Source: Mesorhizobium carmichaelinearum
GTDB lineage: Bacteria > Pseudomonadota > Alphaproteobacteria > Rhizobiales > Rhizobiaceae
Direction: 5' to 3'
Length of the DNA: 64,000 nt
NCBI RefSeq assembly: GCF_900199455.1
Contig: NZ_FZQR01000011.1
Location: forward strand, 1-64,000
A model generated the notes under the pieces. It worked only from the letters and a program-made list of their open reading frames with translations. It had not been told where the DNA came from and did no database searches. A program made the position numbers and the translations under genes. Of this stretch, positions 51,272 to 60,129 are shown piece by piece; within the stretch, counting starts at the first letter, position 1, and every line of letters starts with the position of its first letter.

Positions 51272-51369
51272 TAGAGCAGTTCATCGTTTCACGGAAACGC
51301 TGAACTGCTCTATCTCTTGTTCTGACGCAATTCCGGACGGAAAACCGCATAGCACTTTTCCTGGAATTG
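51272..51369. repeat. Hairpin repeat upstream of the M16 operon
   Basis: TAGAGCAGTTCA (51272-51283) and TGAACTGCTCTA (51301-51312) are perfect inverted copies, with CGTTTC/GAAACG pairing inside them. A second arm pair, CAATTCC/GGAATTG, follows to 51369. The layout is that of a dispersed Mesorhizobium-type palindromic element and not a promoter alone. Confidence 0.75.
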
Positions 51370-51467
51370 CTTGGGTACGACGATAGGGCAAGGTGATGGC
51401 GACAAGCAAAGTGAATTGTTGTTGCCGGCAAAGGCGGCGGCAAAGAGGCCGCCGCAACGCAGGCGTA

Positions 51468-52022
51468 TCAGGCAGCTTCGATGAAACGGATGATGGTCTC
51501 GCCATAGTTGCGCTCATCCAGCACGGCAAAGCCTGGGCCCGGCTCGAAGGGAACCGCCGCGGTCTCCTCGACCACGCAGAGCGCGCCGGGCCGCAGCCAG
51601 CCGCCGGCCTTCGCCGACTGCAAGGCGCGCTCGCCCAGGCCCTTGCCATAGGGCGGGTCGGCGAAGACGAGGCCGAACGGCGCCAGCGTGCCCGCCTCGC
51701 CAAGGCCGGTAGCGTCACGGCGAAAAATCTTGGTGCGGCCGGTCAGGCCGAAGGCCTCGACATTGTCGCGGATCAGGCCACGGCCTTCGGCCGATTCCTC
51801 GATGAAGACACCATAGGAGGCGCCGCGCGACAGCGCTTCCAGACCAAGCGCGCCGGTGCCGGCAAACAGATCCAGCACGCGCGCGCCGTCCAGTTGTTCG
51901 GCAAAGCGATGCGCCAGCACGTTGAAGACGGCCTCGCGGGTGCGGTCGGTCGTCGGACGGATGGCGCTGCTGCGGGGCGTCGCCAGCGGACGCCCGCGAA
52001 ACTCACCGCCGACGATTCTCAT
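51468..52022 (-). CDS. rsmD: 16S rRNA (guanine(966)-N(2))-methyltransferase
   Basis: This 184-residue enzyme methylates G966 of 16S rRNA. It has MRIVGGEFRGRPL at its N-terminus, the SAM motif DLFAGTGALGLEALSRGA and the catalytic DPPYG motif. It overlaps the end of rluB by 4 bases, giving coupled rRNA-modification genes. Length and motifs match the family. Confidence 0.95.
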   Translation of the reverse strand: MRIVGGEFRGRPLATPRSSAIRPTTDRTREAVFNVLAHRFAEQLDGARVLDLFAGTGALGLEALSRGASYGVFIEESAEGRGLIRDNVEAFGLTGRTKIFRRDATGLGEAGTLAPFGLVFADPPYGKGLGERALQSAKAGGWLRPGALCVVEETAAVPFEPGPGFAVLDERNYGETIIRFIEAA

Positions 52023-54166
52023 CTTGTGCGGGGACCCTTGGGACCGCCGCGCGGCCGCTCACCGCCACCGGCGCCGCCGGAACGCTCGCCACGCGGCTTG
52101 CCGAACGGCTTTGCGCCGCCTGGTTTGCCAGCGGGCTTGCCATAAGATGGCTTGAACGAGGCCTTGCGCGCCTTGGCCTCCGCCGCCTTGGCGGCGTCGG
52201 CTTCCGCCCTGCCCTTGCCGATCGGCCTGGCCCCAGGCGCCATCCAGACATTGGCCTTGCGCTGGCCGGGCGGCTCGATCGGCCGCTCCTCGCGCTCGGA
52301 TTTCTTGCCGCCGCCACGAGGCTTGTCGCCGAAGCTGCCGCGTGGCTTGTCGCCGAAACTGCCACGTGGCTTGTCGCCAAAGCCGCCGCGTTCGGGCCTC
52401 GGGCCGCGTTCGCCGAAGCTCTTTTCCGGCCGCTCGCCCCTGTCGGGACTGGTCGACAGTTTGCCGAGCGCTTCGTCGCGGCTGCCTTCGCGTCGCTTGC
52501 GGTTCTTGATCAGCCCGCCCTCGCCGATCGGCCGGCGTTCGCCGTCACGGACGAATTTCGGCCGCTCGGGCTCCGGCTCGCGAACTTCAGTGCGCCGCAC
52601 CGGCTTGTTGGAAAACGGCTTTGTTATCTCGGCGTCGAAATTGGCGCCAGATTCCTCCACCAGGCGCTCGCCCAGCTGGTCGCGCAGCACGCGGCCCTTG
52701 ATCTCCAGCACATGGCCTTCGGGAAGATCCTCGAGCTGGAACGGGCCGTAGGAGATGCGGATCAGCCGCGTCACGTCGAGGCCGAGCGCGCCGAGGATGT
52801 TCCTGACCTCACGGTTCTTGCCTTCGCGCAGACCGATCGTCAGCCAGGCATTGGAGCCCTGCTCACGGTCGAGGCTCGCTTCGATGGCGCCATAGAAGAC
52901 GCCGTCGACGGCAATGCCTTCGCGCAGGCCGGCGAGCGCGCTTTCCTCGACCTTGCCGTGGACGCGCACGCGGTAGCGGCGCAGCCAGCCGGTGGCAGGC
53001 AGTTCGAGCACGCGCGACAGCCCACCATCATTGGTGAGCAGCAGCAGGCCTTCGGTGTTGATGTCGAGCCGGCCAATGGTCATCAGCCGCGGCAATTCGG
53101 CCGGCAGCACGTCGAAGACGGTCTTGCGGCCCTCGGGATCGCGGTTGGTGGTGACGACGCCGGCCGGCTTGTGGAACAGGAACAGGCGCGTGCGTTCGAT
53201 CGGCGGGATTTCCATGCCGTCGAGATGGATGATGTCGCCAGGCATGACATTGAAAGCCGGCGAAGTCAGAGCGCGACCGTTGACCTTGACGCGGCCGGCG
53301 GCGATCAATTCCTCGGCGTCGCGGCGCGAGGCGAGCCCGGCGCGCGCCAGCCGCTTGGCGATGCGCTCGCCGGCCTCTTCCGTGGCCTCCGCGGGACGCG
53401 GGCGTGGCTTGAAGCTGCTGCCCGATGCCCCTTGCGGCCGATCACCAAAGTCACGCTTGGGACGATCGCTGAAGTCGCGCTTGGGACGATCAGAAAAGTC
53501 ACGCGTCGGACGATCGCCGAAATCACGCTTGGGACGGTCGAAGCGTTTTTCGCCGCCCTCTGCCGAGGCGGCCGCCGGACGGTCGCCACGCGGTGCATAG
53601 GGTTTGCGCGGCCCTTCGCGCTTCTCGTAGGGCTTGCGTTCGCCTTCAGCCGCCATCGGACGGTCACCGCGTGGAGCGTAAGGCTTTCGCGGTCCTTCAC
53701 GCTTTTCATAGGGCTTGCGTTCGCCTTCGGCCGCCATTGGACGGTCGCCGCGTGGGGCATAGGGCTTGCGCGGTCCTTCGCGCTTCTCATAGGGCTTACG
53801 CTCGCCTTCGGCCGCCATCGGACGGTCACCGCGTGGCGCGTAAGGCTTGCGCGGTCCTTCGCGCTTTTCATAGGGCTTGCGTTCGCCTTCGGCCGCCATC
53901 GGACGGTCGCCGCGTGGAGCATAGGGCTTGCGCGGTCCTTCGCGCTTCTCATAGGGCTTGCCCGCAGGGCGTGGGCCCTTGCTGAACGGTTTGTCGCCAC
54001 CCTTGAAGTCGCGCTTCGGGCGCTCGCCCTCGGCGGCCATCGGCCGATCGCCGCGCGGCGCGTAAGGTTTCTTGGCGCCGAAGGATGGCTTGCCGCCGCC
54101 TCGCGGAGCCGCAGGTTTCTTGCCCGGGCCTTTTTGGCGCGGAGATTTCTTGTCGTTGTCGTCCAT
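52019..54166 (-). CDS. rluB: RluB-like 23S rRNA pseudouridine synthase with repeat-rich tails
   Basis: This 715-residue protein contains a normal RluB/RsuA core of about 240 residues: an S4 domain (RIAKRLARAGLASRRDAEELIAAGRV) and the catalytic GRLDINTEGLLLLTNDG. Around it are very long disordered basic tails. The N-terminal tail holds five tandem copies of a 27-residue unit beginning KPYEKREGPRKPYAPRGDRP, spaced 81 bases, then several DRPKRDF-type octapeptides. The C-terminal tail is rich in Gly, Lys and Arg (GSFGDKPR repeats). The ATG at 54166 is used because the acidic/basic tail starts there. RNA binding or phase separation is possible. Confidence 0.92.
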   Translation of the reverse strand: MDDNDKKSPRQKGPGKKPAAPRGGGKPSFGAKKPYAPRGDRPMAAEGERPKRDFKGGDKPFSKGPRPAGKPYEKREGPRKPYAPRGDRPMAAEGERKPYEKREGPRKPYAPRGDRPMAAEGERKPYEKREGPRKPYAPRGDRPMAAEGERKPYEKREGPRKPYAPRGDRPMAAEGERKPYEKREGPRKPYAPRGDRPAAASAEGGEKRFDRPKRDFGDRPTRDFSDRPKRDFSDRPKRDFGDRPQGASGSSFKPRPRPAEATEEAGERIAKRLARAGLASRRDAEELIAAGRVKVNGRALTSPAFNVMPGDIIHLDGMEIPPIERTRLFLFHKPAGVVTTNRDPEGRKTVFDVLPAELPRLMTIGRLDINTEGLLLLTNDGGLSRVLELPATGWLRRYRVRVHGKVEESALAGLREGIAVDGVFYGAIEASLDREQGSNAWLTIGLREGKNREVRNILGALGLDVTRLIRISYGPFQLEDLPEGHVLEIKGRVLRDQLGERLVEESGANFDAEITKPFSNKPVRRTEVREPEPERPKFVRDGERRPIGEGGLIKNRKRREGSRDEALGKLSTSPDRGERPEKSFGERGPRPERGGFGDKPRGSFGDKPRGSFGDKPRGGGKKSEREERPIEPPGQRKANVWMAPGARPIGKGRAEADAAKAAEAKARKASFKPSYGKPAGKPGGAKPFGKPRGERSGGAGGGERPRGGPKGPRTR
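53580..53966 (-). repeat. Five tandem 81-base repeats in rluB
   Basis: The block encodes five copies of a 27-residue repeat. Copies are nearly identical at protein level but differ at synonymous bases (for example TTCTCGTAG versus TTTTCATAG versus TTCTCATAG), so they are old enough to have diverged silently while the protein is held constant. A partial copy lies upstream in the gene, near 54030-54075. Confidence 0.9.
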
Positions 54167-54245
54167 GTGGCCTTTGTCCGTTTGCGCTGCTACAGCGTGG
54201 CGCATCCCTTCGGGCGCGCAACGAACGCTGGTGCACTTTGATTTG

Positions 54246-54293
54246 GCGCATGATCATTTCCGAAAATCGAGTCCGATTTTCGGGTTGATGCGC
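54246..54293. repeat. Short palindromic repeat downstream of rluB start region
   Basis: GCGCATGATCATTTCCGAAAATCG and CGATTTTCGGGTTGATGCGC, given in pieces of at most 20 bases in other strands, form imperfect inverted arms (54246-54269 and 54274-54293). It lies between the divergent rluB and tadA genes. The GCGCATGAT/CGGAAAA layout is a common rhizobial intergenic hairpin. Confidence 0.7.
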
Positions 54294-54346
54294 TCCATAA
54301 CAGGATCACGCCTAAGTGGCGAGGAGATAATCGGAATGGAAACAGC

Positions 54347-54796
54347 GTGAAGCGGCCGGATTTCATGGCGCTGGCGCTAAAAGAGGCCGAAGCGGCAGCC
54401 TTGCGCGGCGAAGTGCCGGTCGGCGCCGTCATCGCCAGCGGCAGCACGGTCGTTGCAAAAGCCGGCAACCGCACCCGCGAGCTTGCCGATCCGACGGCGC
54501 ACGCCGAGATGCTGGTGATCCGCGAAGCCTGTGGGAAACTCTCGGCGGAGCGGCTGACCGGCCACGATCTCTATGTGACGCTGGAGCCTTGCGCGATGTG
54601 TGCCGGCGCCATTTCCTTCGCCAGGTTGCGCCGGCTTTACTTCGGCGCCGCCGACGAAAAGGGCGGTGCGGTCGTCAATGGCGTACGCTTCTTCGCCTCA
54701 CCGACCTGTCACCATGCGCCCGACATCTATCCGGGCATGGGCGAGACCGAAGCGGCCCTGCTGCTGAAGGATTTTTTCAGGGAACGTCGCGACTGA
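54347..54796 (+). CDS. tadA: tRNA-specific adenosine deaminase
   Basis: This 149-residue zinc deaminase converts A34 to inosine in tRNA-Arg. The zinc site is His52 and Glu54 in HAEM with PCAMC (Cys82 and Cys85). Length fits TadA. The start is GTG at 54347 because an upstream ATG is out of frame and stops at once; GGAA is 8 bases before it. It diverges from rluB. Confidence 0.92.
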   Translation: MKRPDFMALALKEAEAAALRGEVPVGAVIASGSTVVAKAGNRTRELADPTAHAEMLVIREACGKLSAERLTGHDLYVTLEPCAMCAGAISFARLRRLYFGAADEKGGAVVNGVRFFASPTCHHAPDIYPGMGETEAALLLKDFFRERRD

Positions 54797-54835
54797 ACCG
54801 CGCCATGCCGCCCGAACAGGGCCGCGTGGCCGTTC

Positions 54836-55513
54836 TTACAGGGACGGCAGCCAGTCGAACCAGCCGCCCTTCTTGCCTTCCGCCTCTTTCTTCAGGCGGC
54901 GTTCCTTCTTGTATTCGTCCTCGCCGAGTTCGTTCTGCGGCGCCGTGTCGGATGCGACACGGTAGGCCAACGGCGGCTCGCTCAGATATTTGCGAGTGTT
55001 GGGGTCGCCCTGCTTGCTCGCGGCAAGACGACGCTGGATCTCGGCGGCGCGGCCCTTGTCGGAGTCCGCGGGCGACCACGCCGGCGGATGGCTGGAGCCT
55101 GAGTCCGCCATTGCCTTCTTGATAGAGGCCGGATCGGTCTGCACGTCGTCGACGATCTCCGCCTGGTAATTCGGATCATTCTGGTGGGCGGTGGCGTCAG
55201 CGCGCAGGCGGGCGCGGCGCTGCTCGGGCGATTCGGGCCATTGGGCGCTTGCCGTCTCGATGCTTTCCTGCGGTGCAGGCAGCGCGTCCTTCTGTCCAGG
55301 AGCGGGCTTCACCAAGGTGGGGCGAGGCTTGTAGTCAATCGGATCCTTGTGCTTCGGCGCAAAGGAGACGGCACCGGTGAGATCGCCTGCCAACTGCTCA
55401 GCAGCGGTCTTATCGGTTCCGTAGGTCGGAGACCCCATGCACCCGGACAAAGCGAGGCCCGATGCGACAAGCGGCGCCAGCAGCGCAAGGCGCGCGTTAT
55501 ATCTCTCGGTCAT
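54836..55513 (-). CDS. Putative lipoprotein, unknown function
   Basis: This 225-residue protein has a signal peptide and lipobox LALSGC (around residues 20-25), so it is likely a lipid-anchored envelope protein. The rest is charged, Pro/Gln-rich and probably disordered, without a recognised domain. I chose the ATG at 55513, next to the signal peptide; a longer frame exists. It is convergent with tadA and ends 39 bases from it. Confidence 0.7.
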   Translation of the reverse strand: MTERYNARLALLAPLVASGLALSGCMGSPTYGTDKTAAEQLAGDLTGAVSFAPKHKDPIDYKPRPTLVKPAPGQKDALPAPQESIETASAQWPESPEQRRARLRADATAHQNDPNYQAEIVDDVQTDPASIKKAMADSGSSHPPAWSPADSDKGRAAEIQRRLAASKQGDPNTRKYLSEPPLAYRVASDTAPQNELGEDEYKKERRLKKEAEGKKGGWFDWLPSL

Positions 55514-55710
55514 GCCAAAAAGTCCCACTCTAGACAGCCTCTCGATCGCCACCGGTCTTATGACCGATCCCCATCGTCCAAGCACTTGCGACGGAAATCC
55601 GGCGACAATTTGTCTTCCGGAGTTTCGCGTGTTTACCTCAACCACTCGTTAAGGGCAACGCACGGGCGGATTTGCACCGCCCGGCGTGGCATTTGTGCAC
55701 TATTGATCGG

Positions 55711-55743
55711 GTGCATGTCGTTTTCCCCAAAACCGACATGCAC
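55711..55743. repeat. Palindrome after ileS, possible terminator
   Basis: GTGCATGTCG (55711-55720) pairs with CGACATGCAC (55734-55743), and TTTT/AAAA extend the stem around a CCCC loop with one bulged base. It lies directly after the ileS stop and may be its terminator. It resembles other GTGCATGTCG elements common in Rhizobiales. Confidence 0.65.
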
Positions 55744-58725
55744 CTAAAGCCGGCTGAGCGCCTTCAGCTCATGCAGCACGGCGGCATCGCGCGCCGAGAC
55801 ATCGGGAAATGCAGGATCCTGCCCGACATCGGCCGTGTAGCGCCAGGAACGCGCGCATTTGACCAGTCCGCGGTCCTCCGCCTTCTCAACCACAACGGCG
55901 ATGCCCTTGACGTCGTCGAGCGTGAAGGCGCCTTTCGGCGCCTCGCCATGGGCAATGACGAGATCGCTGGTGATCGCCATCTCGGCCATGTCGACGTCCG
56001 CTATCGCCGCCTCGAGCGCCGCGTCGTTGATGGTGACGACCGGCACCGCCTCCAGCGAGGAGCCGATCACCTTCTGGGCACGCGCGATCTCGAGCGCGCC
56101 GGTGACGACGCGGCGCACCTGCCTGACCTTGCGCCATTTTTCCGCCAGCGCCTCGTTCTTCCAATCCGCCGGGATTTCCGGGAACTGGTCGAGATGCACC
56201 GAAACGGCATCGGGATGCCGGTCGAGCCAGGCCTCTTCCATGGTGAAGGGCAGCATAGGCGCCAGCCATTTCACCAGACACTCGAACAGATGGCGCACCA
56301 CCTGAACCGAGGCCTTACGCTTCACGCTCGACGGTGCGTCGCAGTAGAGCGCGTCCTTGCGGATGTCGAAATAGAAGGCCGACAGCTCGACCACCATGAA
56401 ATCGATGAGCGCGCGGGTGATGCGCTTGAACTCGAAGGCATCGTAGCCCTGGCGCACCACCTCATCGAGTTCGGCCAGCCGATGCAGCATCAGCCGCTCC
56501 AGCTCCGGCATCGCTTCCAGCGGCACGGTCTCGCCATCGTCATGGGCGAGCGTGCCCAGCATCCAGCGGATGGTGTTGCGCAGTTTGCGGTAGGCGTCGA
56601 TGTTGGTCTGCAGCACGTTCTTGCCGAGCCGCTGGTCTTCCCAATAGTCCGTCGTCACCACCCACAGGCGCAGGATGTCGGCGCCGGACTGCTTGATGAC
56701 GTCCTGCGGCACCACCGTGTTGCCGAGCGACTTCGACATCTTGCGTCCGTCTTCGTCCATGGTGAAGCCATGGGTGACGACGGTGTCGTAAGGCGCCCTG
56801 CCCCTGGTGCCGCAGCTTTCGAGCAGCGAGGAGTGGAACCAGCCGCGATGCTGGTCGGACCCTTCGAGATAGACGTCAGCCGGCCACTTCAGGTCAGGCC
56901 GGTCTTCCAGCGTGAAGACATGCGTCGAGCCCGAATCGAACCAGACGTCGAGGATGTCCATCACCTGCCGCCACCGGGAGGCATCGTGGTTGCCGAGGAA
57001 GCGCTCCTTGGCGCCGGCGGCGAACCAGGCATCGGCGCCCTCTTCCTCGAAGGCGTCCATGATACGCTTGTTGACCGCCTCGTCCTTCAGCACGTTGCCG
57101 TCCTCATCCGCGAAGACGGCGATCGGCACGCCCCAGGCGCGCTGGCGCGACAGCACCCAGTCGGGGCGCTCCTCGATCATGGCGCGGATGCGGTTCTGGC
57201 CGGCTGCCGGCACGAAGCGCGTGTCGTCGATGGCCTTCAACGCGCGGCTGCGCAGCGTCGTGCCGTCGCCGAGGTCCTTGTCCATGTAGACGAACCATTG
57301 CGGCGTGTTGCGGAAGATGACCGGCTTCTTCGACCGCCAGGAATGCGGGTAGCTGTGCTTCAGCCGGCCGCGCGCGAACAGCGCGTTGCGCTTGATCAGC
57401 TCATCGATGACCGCCTGGTTGGCGTTGCCCTTCTTGCCATTGTCGTCGATCACACGCGCAGGTCCACCCTCGCGATCCGGACCGAAGCCCGGCGCCTCCT
57501 TGGTGAAGAAGCCGGCGTCGTCGACCGTGAAGGGGATCACCGTATCGACGCCACGTGCGCGCAGCTGGGGCGCCGCGTCCATCCAGGCGTCGAAATCCTC
57601 GCGGCCATGGCTGGGAGCCGTGTGGACGAAACCGGTGCCGGCATCGTCGGTCACATGGTCGCCCGCAATCATCGGCACCGGGAATTCGTACCCGCCGCCA
57701 AGGCCCTTGAAGGGGTGCGAAAGCACAAGATTTCCAAGCTGTTCGGCGCTGATGCCGTGAAGGCGCTTCAAGGTGACCTTGGCCTTGGCCTGGCTGTCCT
57801 CGGCGAGCGCGTCGGCAAAGATCAGCTTCTCACCCGGCTGCGGACCGAACGCATTCTCGGCCGCCGTCACCTCGTACAGCCCATAGGCGACGCGCGGCGA
57901 ATAGCTGACGGCGCGGTTGCCCGGGATGGTCCACGGCGTCGTCGTCCAGATGACGACATGGGCATCCAGCAAGTCCAGCGACTGCCCGCTCAGGTCCGGA
58001 TTGAGTTCCGCCGGCTGCCCGTCCACGACACTGGCAACGACGAGATTTGCCACCGGAAACTTCGCCCAGATCGTATCGGACTCATAATCCTGGTACTCGA
58101 TCTCGGCCTCGGCCAACGCGGTGCGCTCGACGACGCTCCACATCACTGGCTTCGAGCCGCGATAGAGTTGGCCCGACAAAGCGAATTTCAACAGCTCGCC
58201 GGCGATGCGCGCCTCGGCATGGAAAGCCATCGTCGTATAGGGATTCTTGAAGTCGCCGATGACGCCGAGCCGCTGGAACTCGCCGCCCTGCACCGTGATC
58301 CAGTGCGCGGCGAATTCTCGGCATTCCTTGCGGAACTCGTTGACCGGCACCTCGTCCTTGTTCTTGCCCTTGGCGCGGTACTGCTCCTCGATCTTCCATT
58401 CGATCGGCAGGCCGTGGCAGTCCCAGCCGGGCACATAGTTGGAATCATAGCCGCGCATCTGGAACGAGCGGGTGATGACATCCTTGAGGATCTTGTTCAG
58501 CGCATGGCCGATATGGATGTTGCCGTTTGCGTAAGGAGGGCCGTCATGCAGCACGTATTTCGTGCGGCCGGCGGCGCTCTCGCGCAGCTTGCGGTAGAGG
58601 TCCATGTCCTGCCAGCGCTTGACCAGCACCGGCTCCTTCTCGGGCAAGCCGGCGCGCATCGGGAAATCCGTCTGCGGCAGGTAAAGCGTCTTGGAATAGT
58701 CGATCGTTTCAGCGGTATCGGTCAT
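55744..58725 (-). CDS. ileS: Isoleucyl-tRNA synthetase
   Basis: This 993-residue class I enzyme charges tRNA-Ile. HIGH is at residues 71-74 (GNIHIGHALNK), and KMSKS lies at about residue 630 (DGRKMSKSLGN). The editing domain and the anticodon-binding domain are both present; the C-terminal zinc-finger of E. coli IleS is not obvious. The ATG at 58725 (MTDTAETI) is preferred over an upstream start that adds ten unrelated residues. Confidence 0.96.
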   Translation of the reverse strand: MTDTAETIDYSKTLYLPQTDFPMRAGLPEKEPVLVKRWQDMDLYRKLRESAAGRTKYVLHDGPPYANGNIHIGHALNKILKDVITRSFQMRGYDSNYVPGWDCHGLPIEWKIEEQYRAKGKNKDEVPVNEFRKECREFAAHWITVQGGEFQRLGVIGDFKNPYTTMAFHAEARIAGELLKFALSGQLYRGSKPVMWSVVERTALAEAEIEYQDYESDTIWAKFPVANLVVASVVDGQPAELNPDLSGQSLDLLDAHVVIWTTTPWTIPGNRAVSYSPRVAYGLYEVTAAENAFGPQPGEKLIFADALAEDSQAKAKVTLKRLHGISAEQLGNLVLSHPFKGLGGGYEFPVPMIAGDHVTDDAGTGFVHTAPSHGREDFDAWMDAAPQLRARGVDTVIPFTVDDAGFFTKEAPGFGPDREGGPARVIDDNGKKGNANQAVIDELIKRNALFARGRLKHSYPHSWRSKKPVIFRNTPQWFVYMDKDLGDGTTLRSRALKAIDDTRFVPAAGQNRIRAMIEERPDWVLSRQRAWGVPIAVFADEDGNVLKDEAVNKRIMDAFEEEGADAWFAAGAKERFLGNHDASRWRQVMDILDVWFDSGSTHVFTLEDRPDLKWPADVYLEGSDQHRGWFHSSLLESCGTRGRAPYDTVVTHGFTMDEDGRKMSKSLGNTVVPQDVIKQSGADILRLWVVTTDYWEDQRLGKNVLQTNIDAYRKLRNTIRWMLGTLAHDDGETVPLEAMPELERLMLHRLAELDEVVRQGYDAFEFKRITRALIDFMVVELSAFYFDIRKDALYCDAPSSVKRKASVQVVRHLFECLVKWLAPMLPFTMEEAWLDRHPDAVSVHLDQFPEIPADWKNEALAEKWRKVRQVRRVVTGALEIARAQKVIGSSLEAVPVVTINDAALEAAIADVDMAEMAITSDLVIAHGEAPKGAFTLDDVKGIAVVVEKAEDRGLVKCARSWRYTADVGQDPAFPDVSARDAAVLHELKALSRL

Positions 58726-58953
58726 TGATCTGCCATGTGCATTGCCCGGCGGCAAAGGAGCTCGGGCGTTGAACTATCATGATTTGGAAAAAGCGCGAGA
58801 GGCCGCGCGCAACATTCCCGGCGGCTCCGGCGGCGCTCAGGCCGCCCGGAACACCGGGCTCATAATTCGTATCGCAATCGCGAAAGCGCCGATAAAGTGC
58901 GTCATCACCGGGCTTTTAGCCGATGCGGCGGCAGGAATAAAGCGTCGAATCGC

Positions 58954-59763
58954 TTACATCGTGAAGTCGAAACGGTAGGTGGTCGACACACCGACAGTGA
59001 ACTGATTGCGGTCGCCGCGCTCCCTGACCAGGCTAGAATCGGCTGCCGGACCCTCGAGGCGCGAATATTCGCCGAACAGGCTAGCCGTCATCGGATCGGT
59101 CACCTTCCAGGTCACCGCGCCGCCGAGGCCGACGGATTTCAGGCCGCCACCGGGATTGTATTGGCTGAGACCCGAGACCACGGCTTCCTGCGCATTGACG
59201 CCATAATAGGCGTCGAAATAGTTGGCCGAGGCAAAGGACACGCGTGGGCCACCCGAAATCCTGACGGTCGGCGTTACATCATAGAAGGCGTCGGCGGCTA
59301 TATCGGCGACAAAGCCATTGTGGGCACGGATGCCATGCCGCAATTCGGCACGCGCGCGTAGCCAGTCCGTCGGATAGAATTCGAAGAAGCCGCCGACTTC
59401 GCCGCCCCAGCGGACCGGATCGAGGCCCTTGAGTTCGTCGGCATTGCTGTCATCGCGCGAGAACAGGAACTTGCCGGTCAGGCCGGCGCGAACGCCGCCA
59501 TCGTCGACCAGCGCCAGCGAAATGTTGTCGTTACGCGAGGTGAAGCGCGCCTGGGGACCGGCCTTGCCCAAGGAGATGATGGGCTGGGCGCTCAGCATGT
59601 ACTGCTTGCCGCCCTCGAAATTGGGCGCGACCAGGCCGGTGGCGCCAACCGTCAGATACCAGTCGCCGGACAGCCAGCCGAAAGCGCCGTCGCCAGCCTC
59701 GGCCGCGGAGGCGCCCAGCAAGGAGGCGGTCAGAAGCAGCGGAATCGCTCGGACAATACGCAT
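58954..59763 (-). CDS. MipA/OmpV family outer-membrane protein
   Basis: This 269-residue outer-membrane beta-barrel has a signal peptide (residues 1-23, ending AAEA). Aromatic- and glycine-rich strands alternate along its length, and it ends TYRFDFTM with a phenylalanine near the C-terminus. MipA-type proteins interact with peptidoglycan synthesis enzymes or act as scaffold. It stands alone downstream of ileS. The exact role is unknown. Confidence 0.85.
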   Translation of the reverse strand: MRIVRAIPLLLTASLLGASAAEAGDGAFGWLSGDWYLTVGATGLVAPNFEGGKQYMLSAQPIISLGKAGPQARFTSRNDNISLALVDDGGVRAGLTGKFLFSRDDSNADELKGLDPVRWGGEVGGFFEFYPTDWLRARAELRHGIRAHNGFVADIAADAFYDVTPTVRISGGPRVSFASANYFDAYYGVNAQEAVVSGLSQYNPGGGLKSVGLGGAVTWKVTDPMTASLFGEYSRLEGPAADSSLVRERGDRNQFTVGVSTTYRFDFTM

Positions 59764-59893
59764 CGATACCCCTTACGCGAAACACGCCGGAACAAACACC
59801 CGGCATCGCTCAAGCCATGGCGCCAGTTCGGTAAAATTTGACTTAACATCCGTAACAGTTGCGTCGGCCAACCTTGTGTCTGGCCGCGCCGGA

Positions 59894-60106
59894 TCAGGTA
59901 CGGCGCGGCGCGGTCGGCAAGTCCAGCAGCCCTCTCACGGTCTTGCTGCCCTTGCCGGCAATGCGCGCCGATCCGTCGTCACCCACCTCCACCGTTGCAC
60001 CGTTGGCAAAGCTTAGCGACCAGCCGTCGCCCTTGGCGTTGCGGCGGCGGTCGATAAGCTCGATGCCGGCAGCGGTGACAAGGGCGACGATCCCGTCAAC
60101 GTTCAT
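59894..60106 (-). CDS. Small conserved-looking hypothetical protein
   Basis: This 70-residue protein has no recognised domain. AGGAAA precedes the ATG at 60106, and it begins MNVDGIVALVTAAGIELIDRR. It follows the phosphoesterase gene by 23 bases on the same strand and may be cotranscribed. A longer start (60133) overlaps the phosphoesterase stop. Confidence 0.5.
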   Translation of the reverse strand: MNVDGIVALVTAAGIELIDRRRNAKGDGWSLSFANGATVEVGDDGSARIAGKGSKTVRGLLDLPTAPRRT

Positions 60107-60129
60107 CGTTTTCCTGCGGACACGGGCCT

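Noticed and set aside
55672..58728. 1,018-codon frame antisense to ileS
   Set aside because: It is the mirror of a conserved synthetase with HIGH and KMSKS motifs; the antisense translation is compositionally odd and has no domain.
58742..58978. Small plus-strand open frame between ileS and the MipA gene
   Set aside because: It has no credible ribosome site, biased composition and no recognisable domain, and runs into the MipA gene's 3' end. Likely noncoding intergenic DNA.
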